From Allosphingosinicella indica (GTDB lineage: Bacteria > Pseudomonadota > Alphaproteobacteria > Sphingomonadales > Sphingomonadaceae), in contig NZ_LT840185.1 of NCBI RefSeq assembly GCF_900177405.1, positions 2,223,501-2,287,500 on the forward strand: a DNA stretch of 64,000 nucleotides, given 5' to 3'. Both the position numbers and the translations under genes were made by a program. A model generated the notes under the pieces. That model was given only the letters and a program-made list of their open reading frames with translations. It did no database searches and had not been told where the DNA came from. Of this stretch, positions 7,931 through 17,832 are shown piece after piece; the first letter of the stretch is position 1; the number at the start of each line of letters is the position of its first letter.

Positions 7931-9242
7931 TCGTATAATCGCCCTGCTGGAAATCCGGGTCGTCGAGCAGCGCCTGGTGGAGCGGGATGGTGGTCGTCAC
8001 GCCTTCGATCACGAACTCCTCCAGCGCGCGGCGGAGGCGGCGGAGCGCGCCGTTGCGCGTGGTGCCATAGACGATCAGCTTGGCGATCATGCTGTCGTAA
8101 TAAGGGGGCACGCGATAGCCGGCGTAGAGCCCGCTATCGACGCGCACGTTCATCCCCCCCGGCGCATGATAGCCTTTCACAAGACCGGGTGAGGGCGCGA
8201 AGGTGCGCGGATTTTCCGCATTGATGCGGCATTCGATCGCATGGCCGCGGAAGACGACGTCTTCCTGACGCAGCGTCAGCGGATGCCCTTCGGCGATGCG
8301 GATCTGCTCACGGACGAGATCGAGGCCGGTGATCGCCTCGGTCACCGGATGCTCGACCTGCAGCCGGGTGTTCATCTCGATGAAGTAGAATTTGCCGTCC
8401 TCGTAGAGGAATTCGATCGTGCCGGCGCCGCGATAGCCCATCTCGGCCATCGCCTCGGCGACCAGACCGCCCATACGCTCGCGCTCGCCGGGGCTGATGA
8501 CGGGGGACGGCGCTTCCTCCAGCACCTTCTGGTGGCGCCGCTGCAGCGAACAGTCGCGCTCGCCGAGATGGATCGCATTGCCGTTGCCGTCGCCGAAGAT
8601 CTGGAACTCGATATGACGCGGATCGGCGAGATATTTTTCCATATAGACGGTGGCATCGCCGAACGCCGCCTTCGCTTCCGATCCCGCCTGGCTCATCAGC
8701 GTTTCGAGCTGGCTATCGTCCGGCACAACCTTCATGCCGCGCCCGCCGCCGCCCGATGCCGCCTTGATCAGCACCGGATAGCCGATCTCGGCGGCGACGC
8801 GCTTCGCCTCTTCGACCGATTCCAGCGGCCCGTCGGAGCCCGGAACGAGCGGCAGGCCGAGCTTGGCAGCTGTCACCTTCGCCTCGATCTTGTCGCCCAT
8901 CGTCCGGATATGTTCGGGCTTGGGGCCGACCCAGATGATGTCGTGCCGCTCGACGATGTCGGCGAAGCGCGCATTCTCGCTCAGAAAACCGTAGCCGGGA
9001 TGAATCGCATCCGCGTGGCTGATCTCGGCCGCCGAGATGATGTTGGGGATGTTGAGATAGGAATCGCCCGCGGGCGGCGGGCCAATGCAGACCGCTTCGT
9101 CGGCGAGGCGGACATGCATTGCGTCCGCGTCGGCGGTCGAGTGGACCGCCACCGTCTTGATCCCCATCTCGTGCGCGGCGCGGTGGATGCGGAGCGCGAT
9201 CTCGCCGCGGTTGGCGATGAGGAGCTTCTTGATCTCCGGCAT
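7890..9242 (-). CDS. accC: Acetyl-CoA carboxylase, biotin carboxylase subunit
   Basis: 450 residues, the usual length. N-terminal [18 protein letters not shown], the ATP-grasp glycine loop [14 protein letters not shown], and [13 protein letters not shown] with the catalytic Glu/Arg are all present. It carboxylates biotin on AccB with bicarbonate and ATP, the first half-reaction of fatty-acid synthesis. Its ATG overlaps the accB stop by one base, giving the operon aroQ-accB-accC. Confidence 0.98.
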   Translation of the reverse strand: MPEIKKLLIANRGEIALRIHRAAHEMGIKTVAVHSTADADAMHVRLADEAVCIGPPPAGDSYLNIPNIISAAEISHADAIHPGYGFLSENARFADIVERHDIIWVGPKPEHIRTMGDKIEAKVTAAKLGLPLVPGSDGPLESVEEAKRVAAEIGYPVLIKAASGGGGRGMKVVPDDSQLETLMSQAGSEAKAAFGDATVYMEKYLADPRHIEFQIFGDGNGNAIHLGERDCSLQRRHQKVLEEAPSPVISPGERERMGGLVAEAMAEMGYRGAGTIEFLYEDGKFYFIEMNTRLQVEHPVTEAITGLDLVREQIRIAEGHPLTLRQEDVVFRGHAIECRINAENPRTFAPSPGLVKGYHAPGGMNVRVDSGLYAGYRVPPYYDSMIAKLIVYGTTRNGALRRLRRALEEFVIEGVTTTIPLHQALLDDPDFQQGDYTIKWLEEWLARQES

Positions 9243-9730
9243 CAGTCGATGATCACCAGCGGCTGATCGAACTCGACCGGCTGGGCGTTCTCGACGAGGA
9301 TCTGGCGCACCGTTCCGGCCTTGGGCGCGGTGATCGGGTTCATCACCTTCATCGCCTCGACGATCAGCAGCGTATCGCCCCCGCTGACCTTGTCACCGAC
9401 GGCGACGAACGTCTTTCCGCCCGGCTCGGCAGAAAGGTAGCAGGTGCCGACCATCGGCGATTTGACCGCGCCGGCGTGATCGGCGCCGGGAGCAGCCTCG
9501 GCGGCGGGCGCGAGCGAAGGCGTGGGCGCCGCGGCGGCAGGCATTGGCTGCGGCGCGGCGGGCGCCATCGCCACCGCCTGCACCGCCAGCTTGCGCTTCA
9601 CCACGATCTTGCGATCGCCGTCCTGCACTTCGATCTCGCTGAGGTCGCCCTCGCTCAGTAGCTCCGCGAGCTTCTGCACCAGATCGGTATCGACCTGCAT
9701 CGCCCCCGCGTTGCCGTTCTTGTCGGTCAT
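9242..9730 (-). CDS. accB: Acetyl-CoA carboxylase biotin carboxyl carrier protein
   Basis: 162 residues: an N-terminal helix-rich part ([29 protein letters not shown]), an Ala/Pro linker (about 50-85), and a C-terminal biotinyl domain with the biotinylation motif EAMKVMNPI about 35 residues from the end. Carries biotin between AccC and the carboxyltransferase AccAD. Confidence 0.97.
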   Translation of the reverse strand: MTDKNGNAGAMQVDTDLVQKLAELLSEGDLSEIEVQDGDRKIVVKRKLAVQAVAMAPAAPQPMPAAAAPTPSLAPAAEAAPGADHAGAVKSPMVGTCYLSAEPGGKTFVAVGDKVSGGDTLLIVEAMKVMNPITAPKAGTVRQILVENAQPVEFDQPLVIID

Positions 9731-9765
9731 CGCAACAATATCCCCATTTGAAGCCCGCGCGTCTG

Positions 9766-10206
9766 TCAGAGACGGGCGGCTGCGTCCAGTGCCAGCATAT
9801 AGCCTTGGGCGCCGAAGCCGCAGATGCTGCCCCTGGCAGCGGCTGCGATAAGGCTGACGCTACGGAAAGCTTCCCGCGCCTGCGGATTGCTGAGGTGCAC
9901 CTCGATCACCGGCACGTCGATCGCCTTTACGGCATCGTGCAGCGCCACGGAGGTGTGCGTATAGCCCCCCGCGTTCAGGATCGCGGCTTTCGCGCTGCGC
10001 GCCTGCGCCTCATGCAGCCAGTCGATCAGATGGCCTTCATGATTGGACTGGCGCATATCGATCGTAACGCCGAGCTCCTCGGCACGCGCCTCCATCGCCT
10101 GCGCGATTTCATCGAGCGTGTCGGCGCCGTAGATTTCGGGCTCGCGCGTGCCGAGCAGATTGAGGTTCGGCCCGTTGAGCACGAAGATGAGCGGTGGCGT
10201 CGCCAT
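9766..10206 (-). CDS. aroQ: Type II 3-dehydroquinate dehydratase
   Basis: 146 residues. Type II signature [20 protein letters not shown] with the catalytic Tyr, [31 protein letters not shown] and the C-terminal [16 protein letters not shown]. Third step of the shikimate pathway. First gene of the leftward aroQ-accB-accC operon, as in many alphaproteobacteria; only 48 bp separate it from the divergent thiS. Confidence 0.96.
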   Translation of the reverse strand: MATPPLIFVLNGPNLNLLGTREPEIYGADTLDEIAQAMEARAEELGVTIDMRQSNHEGHLIDWLHEAQARSAKAAILNAGGYTHTSVALHDAVKAIDVPVIEVHLSNPQAREAFRSVSLIAAAARGSICGFGAQGYMLALDAAARL

Positions 10207-10254
10207 GCGGGCACCCTATATGGCGGACCGGGCACAAGCGCAAAGAAGGCTTTC

Positions 10255-10476
10255 ATGGCACATGACGACGGCACGCTCTCGGTCAAGGTGAATGGCGAGC
10301 ATCGCCGGGTGCGCGACGGCATGACGGTCGCCGATCTCGCGCTGGAACTGGGGCTGGAGCCCGCCAAGGTTGCGGTCGAGCGTAATCTGGAAATCGTGCC
10401 GCGCTCGACGCTCGGCGAGGTCAGGATCGAGGACGGCGACGATTTCGAGATCGTCACCTTCGTGGGAGGCGGTTGA
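10255..10476 (+). CDS. thiS: Sulfur carrier protein ThiS
   Basis: 73 residues with a beta-grasp pattern ([41 protein letters not shown]) and the C-terminal Gly-Gly tail (VTFVGGG) that is adenylated and thiocarboxylated to supply sulfur for the thiazole ring of thiamine. AAAGAAGG precedes the ATG. Immediately upstream of thiG. No TPP-riboswitch-like structure fits in the 48-bp leader. Confidence 0.93.
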   Translation: MAHDDGTLSVKVNGEHRRVRDGMTVADLALELGLEPAKVAVERNLEIVPRSTLGEVRIEDGDDFEIVTFVGGG

Positions 10477-10477
10477 A

Positions 10478-11248
10478 TTGACGGATCAATGGACGGTTGC
10501 CGGGCGCAGCTTCACCTCGCGCCTGATCGTCGGCACCGGCAAATATAAGAGCTTCGAGCAGAATGCGGCGGCGGTCGAGGCCTCGGGCGCGGAGATCGTC
10601 ACCGTCGCCGTGCGCCGGGTGAATGTCTCGGATCCCAGCGCGCCAATGCTGACGGATTTCATCGATCCGAAGAAGACCACTTATCTCCCGAATACCGCTG
10701 GCTGCTTTACCGCAGAAGATGCGATCCGCACGCTGCGGCTGGCGCGTGAGGCCGGCGGCTGGACGCTGGTGAAGCTCGAGGTGTTGGGCGAAGCGAAGAC
10801 GCTCTACCCCGATATGGTCGAGACGCTGCGCGCGACCGAGATCCTCGCCAAGGAAGGCTTCGAGCCGATGGTCTATTGCGCGGACGATCCCATCGCCGCC
10901 AAGAAGCTGGAGGATGTCGGCGCAGTCGCGATCATGCCGCTCGGTGCGCCGATAGGATCGGGGCTCGGCCTTCAGAACCAGGTGATGATCCGGCTGATCG
11001 TCGAGCAGGCGAAGGTGCCGGTGTTGGTCGATGCCGGCGTCGGTACCGCATCCGACGCGGCGGTCGCGATGGAATTGGGTTGCGACGGCGTGCTGATGAA
11101 CACCGCGATCGCCGAGGCGAAGGAGCCGCTGCTGATGGCACGCGCAATGAAGCTGGCGGTCGAATCCGGCCGCCTCGCCTATCGTGCCGGCCGCATGGGC
11201 AAGCGCCGCTACGCCGATCCCTCGAGCCCGCTCGCCGGACTGATCTGA
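10478..11248 (+). CDS. thiG: Thiazole synthase ThiG
   Basis: 256 residues from TTG at 10478, one base after the thiS stop, with GGGAGGCGG as ribosome-binding site. Motifs: [25 protein letters not shown], the Schiff-base Lys in [10 protein letters not shown] and [14 protein letters not shown]. Condenses DXP, dehydroglycine and ThiS-thiocarboxylate to the thiazole phosphate. thiO/thiE/thiC are not in the window. Confidence 0.95.
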   Translation: MTDQWTVAGRSFTSRLIVGTGKYKSFEQNAAAVEASGAEIVTVAVRRVNVSDPSAPMLTDFIDPKKTTYLPNTAGCFTAEDAIRTLRLAREAGGWTLVKLEVLGEAKTLYPDMVETLRATEILAKEGFEPMVYCADDPIAAKKLEDVGAVAIMPLGAPIGSGLGLQNQVMIRLIVEQAKVPVLVDAGVGTASDAAVAMELGCDGVLMNTAIAEAKEPLLMARAMKLAVESGRLAYRAGRMGKRRYADPSSPLAGLI

Positions 11249-11282
11249 CGGAACGGCGCTCTGCCGGACCCGTTCGGTCGGC

Positions 11283-11915
11283 ATGACCGATTTCGATGCG
11301 CGGCGTGCCGCGATGGTGGAACGGCAGATCGCGGGCAGGGGGATCATCGATCCCGCCTTGCTGGCCGCGATGCGCGTCGTCCCGCGCGAGGCGTTCGTGC
11401 CGGACGAATTTCGCACTTTTGCCTATGAAGATGGGCCGCTCCCGATCGGCGCCGGTCAGACCATATCGCAGCCCTATATTGTCGCGCTGATGATGGAAGC
11501 GGCGCGGGTCGGCGCCGACGATCGCATTCTCGAGATCGGCGCAGGCTCGGGATATGCCGCGGCCGTGATGGGTCGCATCGCGGCGCATGTGGTGGCGGTC
11601 GAGCGGCTTGCCGAACTGGCGCATGCCGCGCGCGACCGTCTCGCGCGGCTGGAATATCGCAACGTCCGGATCGAGGCGGCCGACGGCAGCACCGGATGGC
11701 CGGCCGAAGCGCCCTACGACGCAATCATCGTGTCGGCCGCCGCGACGGAAATCCCACGGGCGCTCGTCGATCAAATCGCCAAGGAAGGGCGGCTAATCGT
11801 CCCGGTCGGACCGCACGACGGCATCCAGCGGCTGCTGCGTGTGACGCGCCAGGAGCAGGGGCTACGCACCGACGATCTCGGCGCCGTCCGCTTCGTTCCG
11901 TTCGTCGCAGATTGA
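11283..11915 (+). CDS. pcm: Protein-L-isoaspartate O-methyltransferase
   Basis: 210 residues. N-terminal MVERQIAGRGI and VPREAFVP, the GAGQTISQPYIVALM substrate loop, and the SAM motif I ILEIGAGSGYAAAV are diagnostic for PIMT. Methylates isoaspartyl residues so damaged proteins can be repaired. Although a ToIC linkage is common elsewhere, here thiG and csbD flank it. Confidence 0.93.
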   Translation: MTDFDARRAAMVERQIAGRGIIDPALLAAMRVVPREAFVPDEFRTFAYEDGPLPIGAGQTISQPYIVALMMEAARVGADDRILEIGAGSGYAAAVMGRIAAHVVAVERLAELAHAARDRLARLEYRNVRIEAADGSTGWPAEAPYDAIIVSAAATEIPRALVDQIAKEGRLIVPVGPHDGIQRLLRVTRQEQGLRTDDLGAVRFVPFVAD

Positions 11916-12011
11916 TCTGGATTTGGAACTTCGCACCGCGGCAAAGTGTTGATGCTGCACAGGGGAAAGGCGGACCGTTTCGGGCCGCACCCGCGAAGAA
12001 GGAGTATTCTC

Positions 12012-12182
12012 ATGGGCGAGCTCGTCGACAAGATCAAAGGCAACACCAACGAAGCGATCGGCAAGATCAAGCAAGAATCGAAGAACCCCGAAACGCGCGA
12101 CGAAGGCCGTGCGCAGGAAGCCAAGGGCAAGGCCCAGCAGCTCTCCGGCGAAGTCAAAGGCGCGTTGGGCAACGACATCTGA
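12012..12182 (+). CDS. CsbD family stress protein
   Basis: 56 residues, highly charged, MGELVDKIKGNTNEAIGKIKQ... with KGKAQQLSGEVKGA, the classic CsbD repeat. AAGAAGGAG lies 8 bp upstream of ATG. CsbD-like proteins are general stress-induced; the molecular role is not known. Followed closely by a rho-independent terminator. Confidence 0.9.
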   Translation: MGELVDKIKGNTNEAIGKIKQESKNPETRDEGRAQEAKGKAQQLSGEVKGALGNDI

Positions 12183-12203
12183 TCGATCACAGAGCGTTTG
12201 AGA

Positions 12204-12244
12204 AAGGGCCGTTCCGGACATCCCGGAGCGGCCCTTTTCGTTTT
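12204..12244 (+). terminator. Rho-independent terminator after csbD
   Basis: A 14-bp stem (12204-12217 pairing with 12223-12236, around AAGGGCCG/CGGCCCTT, one mismatch) with a short ACATC loop is followed by TTTTCGTTTT. It also lies at the 3' side of the convergent TPP-enzyme gene and could serve both. Confidence 0.85.
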
Positions 12245-12308
12245 GCCGTCAGAAGTTCGCGCGTGTTTCCCAAACGGACCCTGAAACGAGTTCGGGAGGA
12301 CGGACGAC

Positions 12309-13967
12309 TTAGCGTTGCCGCGCTCGGATCTTCGCGATCGTCGTTCCATTGGTGATCTGCTCGACGTCGGTCTTGAGGTGGAGAAAACGGACGCCGCGCG
12401 TGGCCATCGCACGATCCAGCGCGGGTCGGAAATCCTCGGTGCGCTCTACACTCTCCGACCAGGCGCCGAAGGCTTTGGCGAATTGCGCGAAGTCGGGATT
12501 GACCAAGCCGGTGCCGACCACGCGCTCGGGGTATTCGCGCTCCTGATGCATCCGGATGGTGCCGTAGCTCGCATTGTCGATGACCAGCACCAGCATGTCG
12601 GTATCGTGCCGCATTGCCGTAGCCAGTTCCTGCCCGTTCATCAGGAAATCGCCGTCGCCGGCCACCGCGACCACCGTGCGATCGGGGAAGCGCAGCGCAG
12701 CAGCGACCGCGGCGGGCGGGCCGTAGCCCATCGATCCGTTGGTCGGCGCGAGCTGACTGGGCAGCGCCGCATAGGGCCAGAAGCGATGCCACCAGCCCGA
12801 GAAATTGCCCGCGCCGTTGCAGATGATCGTGTCGGCCGGCAGCGCGTCGCGCATCGCCTCGACCACCAGCCCGAGATCGAGCGGGCCGCCGGTCGCGCGC
12901 GGCATCGACCATTCCAGCCATTCGCGATGCGCTTCGGCGCCCGCGTCGAAGGAAATGACCTCCTGCTCCTCCCAGTCGGCGACCAGCTCGGCGAATTCGC
13001 GCATGTCGGCGCAGATCGGCAGGTCGGTGCGATAGACGCTGCCGAGCTCGTTGGGATCGGGATGGACGTGGACCAGCGTCTGGCCCGGATGGTCGGGCGC
13101 AATCAGCGTGTAGCCGTCGGTCGTCGCTTCGCCGAGTCTTGCGCCGACCACCAGCAGCAGGTCGGCATTCTTCACCCGCTCGACGAGCTTGGGGTTGGGG
13201 CCGTAGCCGAGGTTTCCGGCATAGACCGGGCTGTCCGCACCGATCGCGTCCTGCCGGCGGAAGGCGGTAGCGACGGGGAGGCCAATCCGCTCAGCGAAGT
13301 CGCGGAAATAATGGCCGGCGCCGGAGCACCATCCGCCGCCGCCCACGATGGCCAGCGGTGCGCACGCATCCTGCAGGAGTGTCATCAGGCTGCCGACCGC
13401 AAGCGGGTCAGCTGCCTGCGCGATGCACGGGTTGGCGGGGCGGTCGACCGCCTCCACCTCATCGCGCAGCATGTCCTCCGGCAGGACCAGCACGACGGGG
13501 CCGGGCCGCCCCGCGGTGGCCGTGCGCCAGGCGCGCGCGACATATTCGGGGATGCGCCGCGCGTCCTCGATGCGCGCGACCCATTTGGCGAGCGGCGCGA
13601 ACATGGTCAGGAAATCGACCTCCTGGAAGCCTTCGCGATCGCGGTCGCCCCGCGCGACGTCGCCGATCAGCAGCACCATCGGCGTCGAATCCTGCCGCGC
13701 GACATGGACGCCGACGCTGGCGTTGGTCGCGCCCGGGCCGCGGGTGACGAAGGCGACGCCGGGCCGTCCGGTCATCTTGCCGTCCGCCTCGGCCATATAG
13801 GCGACGCCGCCCTCCTGCCGGCACACCACCAGATCGATCGCCGGCGTATCGTGCAGCGCATCGAGCGCGGCGAGATAGGATTCGCCCGGCACGCAGAAGA
13901 TGCGGTCGCACCCCTGCGCGAGGAGGTTGTCGATCAGGATGCGGCCGCCGGTGCGAAGCTGGGTCAT
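12309..13967 (-). CDS. Thiamine-pyrophosphate-dependent enzyme (acetolactate synthase-like)
   Basis: 552 residues from ATG at 13965-13967; an upstream in-frame extension to 14153 would cover the SCP2 promoter and is unlikely. Three-domain TPP enzyme: PYR domain with the catalytic Glu in VVCRQEGGVAYMAE, a central domain, and the PP domain with the TPP motif VAGDGDFLMNGQELATA...NASYGTI. Related to IlvB-type synthases, oxalyl-CoA decarboxylase and similar enzymes; no small regulatory subunit is adjacent, so a catabolic or uncharacterised role is more likely than branched-chain synthesis. Confidence 0.85.
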   Translation of the reverse strand: MTQLRTGGRILIDNLLAQGCDRIFCVPGESYLAALDALHDTPAIDLVVCRQEGGVAYMAEADGKMTGRPGVAFVTRGPGATNASVGVHVARQDSTPMVLLIGDVARGDRDREGFQEVDFLTMFAPLAKWVARIEDARRIPEYVARAWRTATAGRPGPVVLVLPEDMLRDEVEAVDRPANPCIAQAADPLAVGSLMTLLQDACAPLAIVGGGGWCSGAGHYFRDFAERIGLPVATAFRRQDAIGADSPVYAGNLGYGPNPKLVERVKNADLLLVVGARLGEATTDGYTLIAPDHPGQTLVHVHPDPNELGSVYRTDLPICADMREFAELVADWEEQEVISFDAGAEAHREWLEWSMPRATGGPLDLGLVVEAMRDALPADTIICNGAGNFSGWWHRFWPYAALPSQLAPTNGSMGYGPPAAVAAALRFPDRTVVAVAGDGDFLMNGQELATAMRHDTDMLVLVIDNASYGTIRMHQEREYPERVVGTGLVNPDFAQFAKAFGAWSESVERTEDFRPALDRAMATRGVRFLHLKTDVEQITNGTTIAKIRARQR

Positions 13968-14094
13968 GGCTCTGCCGGTAGAACGGGGCGGCGCGCATTT
14001 CAAACGGCTTTCCGCGCATACTGACACGCTTGTCAGCCTTGACTTGACGTTCGCGTAAACTAGGGTGGAGACAACCCCCTTGATGGAGACGACG

Positions 14095-14394
14095 ATGACC
14101 AAGAGCGAACTGGCCGCGAAGATGGGTGAAAACCAGGCGTGGCTTCCCGGCAAGCGCGTGAAGCTCGACTTCGGCGATCAGGGCGTGGTGATGCTCGACG
14201 GTCAGGCCAATCAGGTTACCGAGGAAGACGGCGCCGCCGACACCACTGTAAAGGTGGCCTGGGACGATTGGCAGCAGATGGCCGCCGGCCAGCTCGACGG
14301 CATGACCGCCTTCATGCAGGGCAAGCTCAAGGTCGAAGGCGACATGGGCAACGCCATGCAGCTCCAGGGCGTCCTCGCCAAACTGAAGGGCTGA
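14095..14394 (+). CDS. SCP2 sterol-binding domain protein
   Basis: 99 residues. VKLDFGDQGVVMLDGQANQV...TTVKVAWDDWQQMAAGQLDGMTAFMQGKLKVEGDMGNAMQL is the SCP-2 fold pattern; such small proteins bind hydrophobic ligands. ATG at 14095 is preceded by GGAG; two earlier in-frame ATGs (14065, 14083) are possible. Divergent from the TPP-enzyme gene. Confidence 0.9.
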   Translation: MTKSELAAKMGENQAWLPGKRVKLDFGDQGVVMLDGQANQVTEEDGAADTTVKVAWDDWQQMAAGQLDGMTAFMQGKLKVEGDMGNAMQLQGVLAKLKG

Positions 14395-14409
14395 CGACCA
14401 CTCCTCTTC

Positions 14410-14490
14410 GTCATTGCGAGCGTAGCGTGGCAATCCAGTACGGCGCCGCGCCGTTGGATTGCCGCGTCGCTATTGCTCCTCGCAATGACG
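14410..14490. repeat. Palindromic intergenic repeat (family A)
   Basis: Starts GTCATTGCGAGCGTAGCG and ends CTCGCAATGACG, with inner CAATCCAG / TGGATTG arms, forming an imperfect ~80-bp inverted repeat between the SCP2 gene and scoA. This resembles short interspersed palindromes common in proteobacterial intergenic regions. Only one copy seen in the window. Confidence 0.75.
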
Positions 14491-14578
14491 ACCGGATGCT
14501 CGGGAAATTGCTCCGCTTGCTTGACCGCAGCAGAAACCGCTGACTATCGCGAGGCTCCAGTCTGAAGGGAGCCGCGTG

Positions 14579-15286
14579 ATGCAGAAAATCTATTCCGATG
14601 CCGATGCAGCGCTCGAAGGACTGCTGTTCGACGGCATGACGATCTGCGCGGGCGGCTTCGGCCTCTGCGGTATTCCCGAGCGGCTGATCGACGCGATCCA
14701 GCGGAGCGGCGTCAAGGATCTCACCATCGCGTCCAACAATGCCGGGATCGACAATGAAGGGCTCGGCAAGCTTCTTCGCACGCGCCAGATCAAGAAGATG
14801 ATCTCCTCCTATGTCGGCGAGAACAAGGAGTTCGAGCGGCAGTATCTCTCCGGCGAGCTCGAAGTGGAATTCTGCCCGCAAGGAACGCTCGCCGAGCGGT
14901 GCCGCGCTGGCGGTGCAGGCATTCCCGGCTTCTACACCAAGACGGGGGTCGGCACGCTGGTCGCCGAGGGCAAGGAAGTGAAGAGCTTCGACGGCGAGGA
15001 TTATATCCTCGAGCGCGGCATCCGTGCCGATCTTGCGATCATCAAGGGCTGGAAGGCGGACGAGAGCGGCAACCTCGTCTTCCGCAAGACTGCGCGCAAC
15101 TTCAACCAGCCGATGGCGACAGCGGGCAAGGTCTGCGTCGCCGAGGTGGAAGAGATCGTGCCGGTCGGCAGTCTCGACGCCGACGCCATCCATCTGCCCA
15201 GCATCTATGTGAAGCGGATGATCGTCGGCGCGCCCTATGAGAAGAAGATCGAGTTCCGCATGACCCGCGAGCGCGCCGCGGCCTGA
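14579..15286 (+). CDS. scoA: 3-oxoacid CoA-transferase subunit A
   Basis: 235 residues. [37 protein letters not shown] and [20 protein letters not shown] are the class I CoA-transferase alpha pattern. Transfers CoA from succinyl-CoA to a 3-oxoacid together with subunit B. Starts GTG-ATG; ATG 14579 has GAAGGGA at good spacing. The partner subunit is 1.8 kb downstream, not adjacent. Confidence 0.93.
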   Translation: MQKIYSDADAALEGLLFDGMTICAGGFGLCGIPERLIDAIQRSGVKDLTIASNNAGIDNEGLGKLLRTRQIKKMISSYVGENKEFERQYLSGELEVEFCPQGTLAERCRAGGAGIPGFYTKTGVGTLVAEGKEVKSFDGEDYILERGIRADLAIIKGWKADESGNLVFRKTARNFNQPMATAGKVCVAEVEEIVPVGSLDADAIHLPSIYVKRMIVGAPYEKKIEFRMTRERAAA

Positions 15287-15747
15287 TGCTGCGAAACGGC
15301 TGGCTGCTGGCCGGTGGCTGGATGAGCGCCGCCGCCGCGCTGCTGCATCTCGCCTGCATCGCCGGTGGCCCGGACTGGTATCGTTTCTTCGGCGCCGGCG
15401 AAGGCGTCGCGCGCGCGGCCGAGCAAGGGAGTTGGACGCCGGCGCTGATGACGGCCGGCATCGCCGCCATCCTCGCGCTATGGGTCATTTATGCCTTTGC
15501 CGGCGCAGGCGTGATCCGGCGTCTGCCGCTCATGCGCACCGCGCTCGTGCTGATCAGCGCCATCTACCTGGCGCGCGGTTTGCTCGTACTGCACCCGCCG
15601 GCTTTCAATCGTCCCGATCTTTCGCCGGCCTTCATCCTCTGGTCTTCGCTGATCGTGCTCGTGTTCGGGGTAATCTATGCGATCGGCACCTGGCGTGCGT
15701 GGCCGATGCTGTCGTGCACCGACCGGGCCGTTTCGCAGGGAGAATAA
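15286..15747 (+). CDS. Hypothetical four-helix membrane protein
   Basis: 153 residues with hydrophobic segments near 5-25, 51-73, 83-103 and 113-135. The ATG overlaps the scoA stop (TGATG), so translation is coupled to scoA. No family recognised; could be DUF-type integral membrane protein. Lies between the two CoA-transferase subunits. Confidence 0.75.
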   Translation: MLRNGWLLAGGWMSAAAALLHLACIAGGPDWYRFFGAGEGVARAAEQGSWTPALMTAGIAAILALWVIYAFAGAGVIRRLPLMRTALVLISAIYLARGLLVLHPPAFNRPDLSPAFILWSSLIVLVFGVIYAIGTWRAWPMLSCTDRAVSQGE

Positions 15748-15788
15748 TCTGGCTTCGTTCGTTCTCGGGATAGCGAACGGAGGACAGC

Positions 15789-17021
15789 ATGGCGGATGGT
15801 GGCAAGGGGCGGCTCGGACAAGTTCGCCGCCATGTGGGATTGGCGCTCTTCGCATCGACCGCGCTCCTCCTCTCCTCCTGCGGCGGCAACGGTTCCGGCA
15901 CCGTGACGCCCGCGCCTTCACCGACGCCTTCGCCGACGCCTTCTCCGTCACCGACTCCCACCCCGACGCCTTCGCCCACGCCGACCCCCACCACGTCGGT
16001 CACCGCGAGCGTCATCGCCACGCTCGACAATCCGTGGGCGATGGTCTTCCTGCCGGACGGCCGGATGCTCGTCACCGAGCGGCCCGGGCGGCTGCGGGTG
16101 ATCACGCAAGGCGGCGCGGTCGGCGCGCCCATTTCCGGCACCCCCGCGGTTCAGGCGACGGGGCAGGGCGGCCTGCTCGATGTCGCGCTCGATCCCGCTT
16201 ATGCGAGCAACCGGCGCATCTATCTCAGCTATGCCGAAGCCGGATCGGGCGGCGCGGGGACGGCGGTGGCACGCGGGACGCTGACCATCGATCCCAACGG
16301 CAACGGGTCGCTTGCCGACGTGACAGTCATCTGGCGCCAGACCCCCAAGATTTCCGGCGACACGCGCCACTATGGCGGACGGATGGCCTTCTCGCCCGAC
16401 GGCTTCCTCTTCGTCACGGCCGGTGAGCGCCACCAGGGCGCACCCGCACAGGATCTAAGTGGCACGCTCGGCAAGATCATCCGCATCCGCCCCGACGGCA
16501 GCGTGCCCAACGACAATCCTTTCGTCGCCACTCCGAATGCACGCCCGGAGATTTGGACGCTCGGCCACCGCAATCCCTACGGCCTCGTCTTCGCCGAGGA
16601 CGGACGCTTGTTCGCCAGCGAGCATGGGCCGGAGGGCGGCGACGAGTTCAACCTCATCACCCGCGGGGCCAATTACGGCTGGCGGATCGTCTCGGAAGGC
16701 AATGACGGCGAAGTGCTGCCGCGCCACTCCACCCGCCCCGAATTCGCCGCGCCGCTCGTGGTGTGGACGCCATCGGTCGCGCCGGGCGGAATGATCCAGT
16801 ATCGCGGAACGCGCTTCGTCGGCTGGGACGGCGATTTCATCCTCGCCGGGCTCCAGTCGCAAGGTCTCATTCGTGTGCGGGTGACCCAGAACGGCTCGGG
16901 CGAGATCGGCCGCATTCCGCTCAACCGCCGCATCCGCGAAGTCGAGCAGGGCGCGGACGGCGCCATCTGGGTGCTGGAGGACGGCGCCCGCGGTCGCCTG
17001 GTCAAGCTCGTGCCGCAATAG
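15789..17021 (+). CDS. PQQ-dependent sugar dehydrogenase family lipoprotein (YliI/Asd-like)
   Basis: 410 residues. Lipobox LLLSSC (about 28-33), then a 27-residue Pro-Thr/Pro-Ser linker (15907-15990), then a six-bladed propeller domain: MVFLPDGRMLVTERPGRL, GQGGLLDVALDP, YGGRMAFSPDGFLFV, EIWTLGHRNPYGLVF, SEHGPEGGDEFN. These match soluble aldose sugar dehydrogenases using PQQ. The flexible linker would hold the propeller away from the membrane. No PQQ synthesis genes in the window. Confidence 0.88.
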   Translation: MADGGKGRLGQVRRHVGLALFASTALLLSSCGGNGSGTVTPAPSPTPSPTPSPSPTPTPTPSPTPTPTTSVTASVIATLDNPWAMVFLPDGRMLVTERPGRLRVITQGGAVGAPISGTPAVQATGQGGLLDVALDPAYASNRRIYLSYAEAGSGGAGTAVARGTLTIDPNGNGSLADVTVIWRQTPKISGDTRHYGGRMAFSPDGFLFVTAGERHQGAPAQDLSGTLGKIIRIRPDGSVPNDNPFVATPNARPEIWTLGHRNPYGLVFAEDGRLFASEHGPEGGDEFNLITRGANYGWRIVSEGNDGEVLPRHSTRPEFAAPLVVWTPSVAPGGMIQYRGTRFVGWDGDFILAGLQSQGLIRVRVTQNGSGEIGRIPLNRRIREVEQGADGAIWVLEDGARGRLVKLVPQ

Positions 17022-17111
17022 CGCTGCTGGGCCGCTCCCCGCGAAAAGCCATTTGACGATGCGGCCATCCTCCGCTTGGAGGGACGCGCCTAATCGCCGG
17101 GAGAAGAATCG

Positions 17112-17747
17112 ATGCCTTGGGACCGCAACCAGATGGCCGCCCGCGCCGCCAAGGAGCTGCGCGACGGCTATTACGTCAATCTGGGCATCGGCATCCCCAC
17201 GCTCGTCGCGAACAACATTCCGGAGGGGATGACGGTCACGCTCCAGTCGGAGAACGGGATGCTCGGGATCGGGCCGTTCCCCTATGACGACGAGGTCGAT
17301 CCCGACCTCATCAACGCCGGCAAGCAGACGATCAGCCAGCTCCCCTCGTCATCCTATTTCGGCTCGGAACAGAGCTTCGCGATGATCCGCGGCGGGCATA
17401 TCGACCTGACCGTGCTCGGCGCGATGGAGGTGGCCCAGAACGGCGACATCGCCAACTGGATGATCCCCGGCAAGATGATCAAGGGCATGGGCGGCGCGAT
17501 GGACCTGGTCGCGGGCGTCAAGAAGATCATCGTCGTGATGGAGCATGTTTCCAAGAACGGCGATCCCAAGTTCATTCCGGAATGCACACTGCCGCTGACC
17601 GGCAAGAATGTCGTCGACATGATCGTCACCGACCTTTGCGTCTTCCACCGCCCAGATCACGACAGCCCGTTCAAGCTCATCGAACTGGCCCCCGGCGTCA
17701 CCGCCGAAGAAGTCGCAGCGAAGACCACGGCGAACTATGTGAGCTGA
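17112..17747 (+). CDS. scoB: 3-oxoacid CoA-transferase subunit B
   Basis: 211 residues. NQMAARAAKELRDGYYVNLGIGIPTLVANN and the catalytic Glu in LQSENGMLGIGPFP identify the beta subunit. AIGRAGRNDPV-like shadows on other frames are not coding. Preceded by GGGAGAAG. Works with ScoA at 14579; two unrelated genes sit between them. Confidence 0.94.
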   Translation: MPWDRNQMAARAAKELRDGYYVNLGIGIPTLVANNIPEGMTVTLQSENGMLGIGPFPYDDEVDPDLINAGKQTISQLPSSSYFGSEQSFAMIRGGHIDLTVLGAMEVAQNGDIANWMIPGKMIKGMGGAMDLVAGVKKIIVVMEHVSKNGDPKFIPECTLPLTGKNVVDMIVTDLCVFHRPDHDSPFKLIELAPGVTAEEVAAKTTANYVS

Positions 17748-17832
17748 CCGCCTGTTGGTCCGAAGCGTAACGTCTTGACCGCCCGGCGTTGGCCGGTCGA
17801 TCATGGCGCGCGATCGAGACAGGGGAAAGATT

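Noticed and set aside
10207-10254. Possible TPP riboswitch before thiS
   Set aside because: The gap is only 48 bp and lacks the THI-box core.
12315-14024. 569-residue plus-strand ORF
   Set aside because: Antisense of the TPP-dependent enzyme with all TPP motifs on the other strand.
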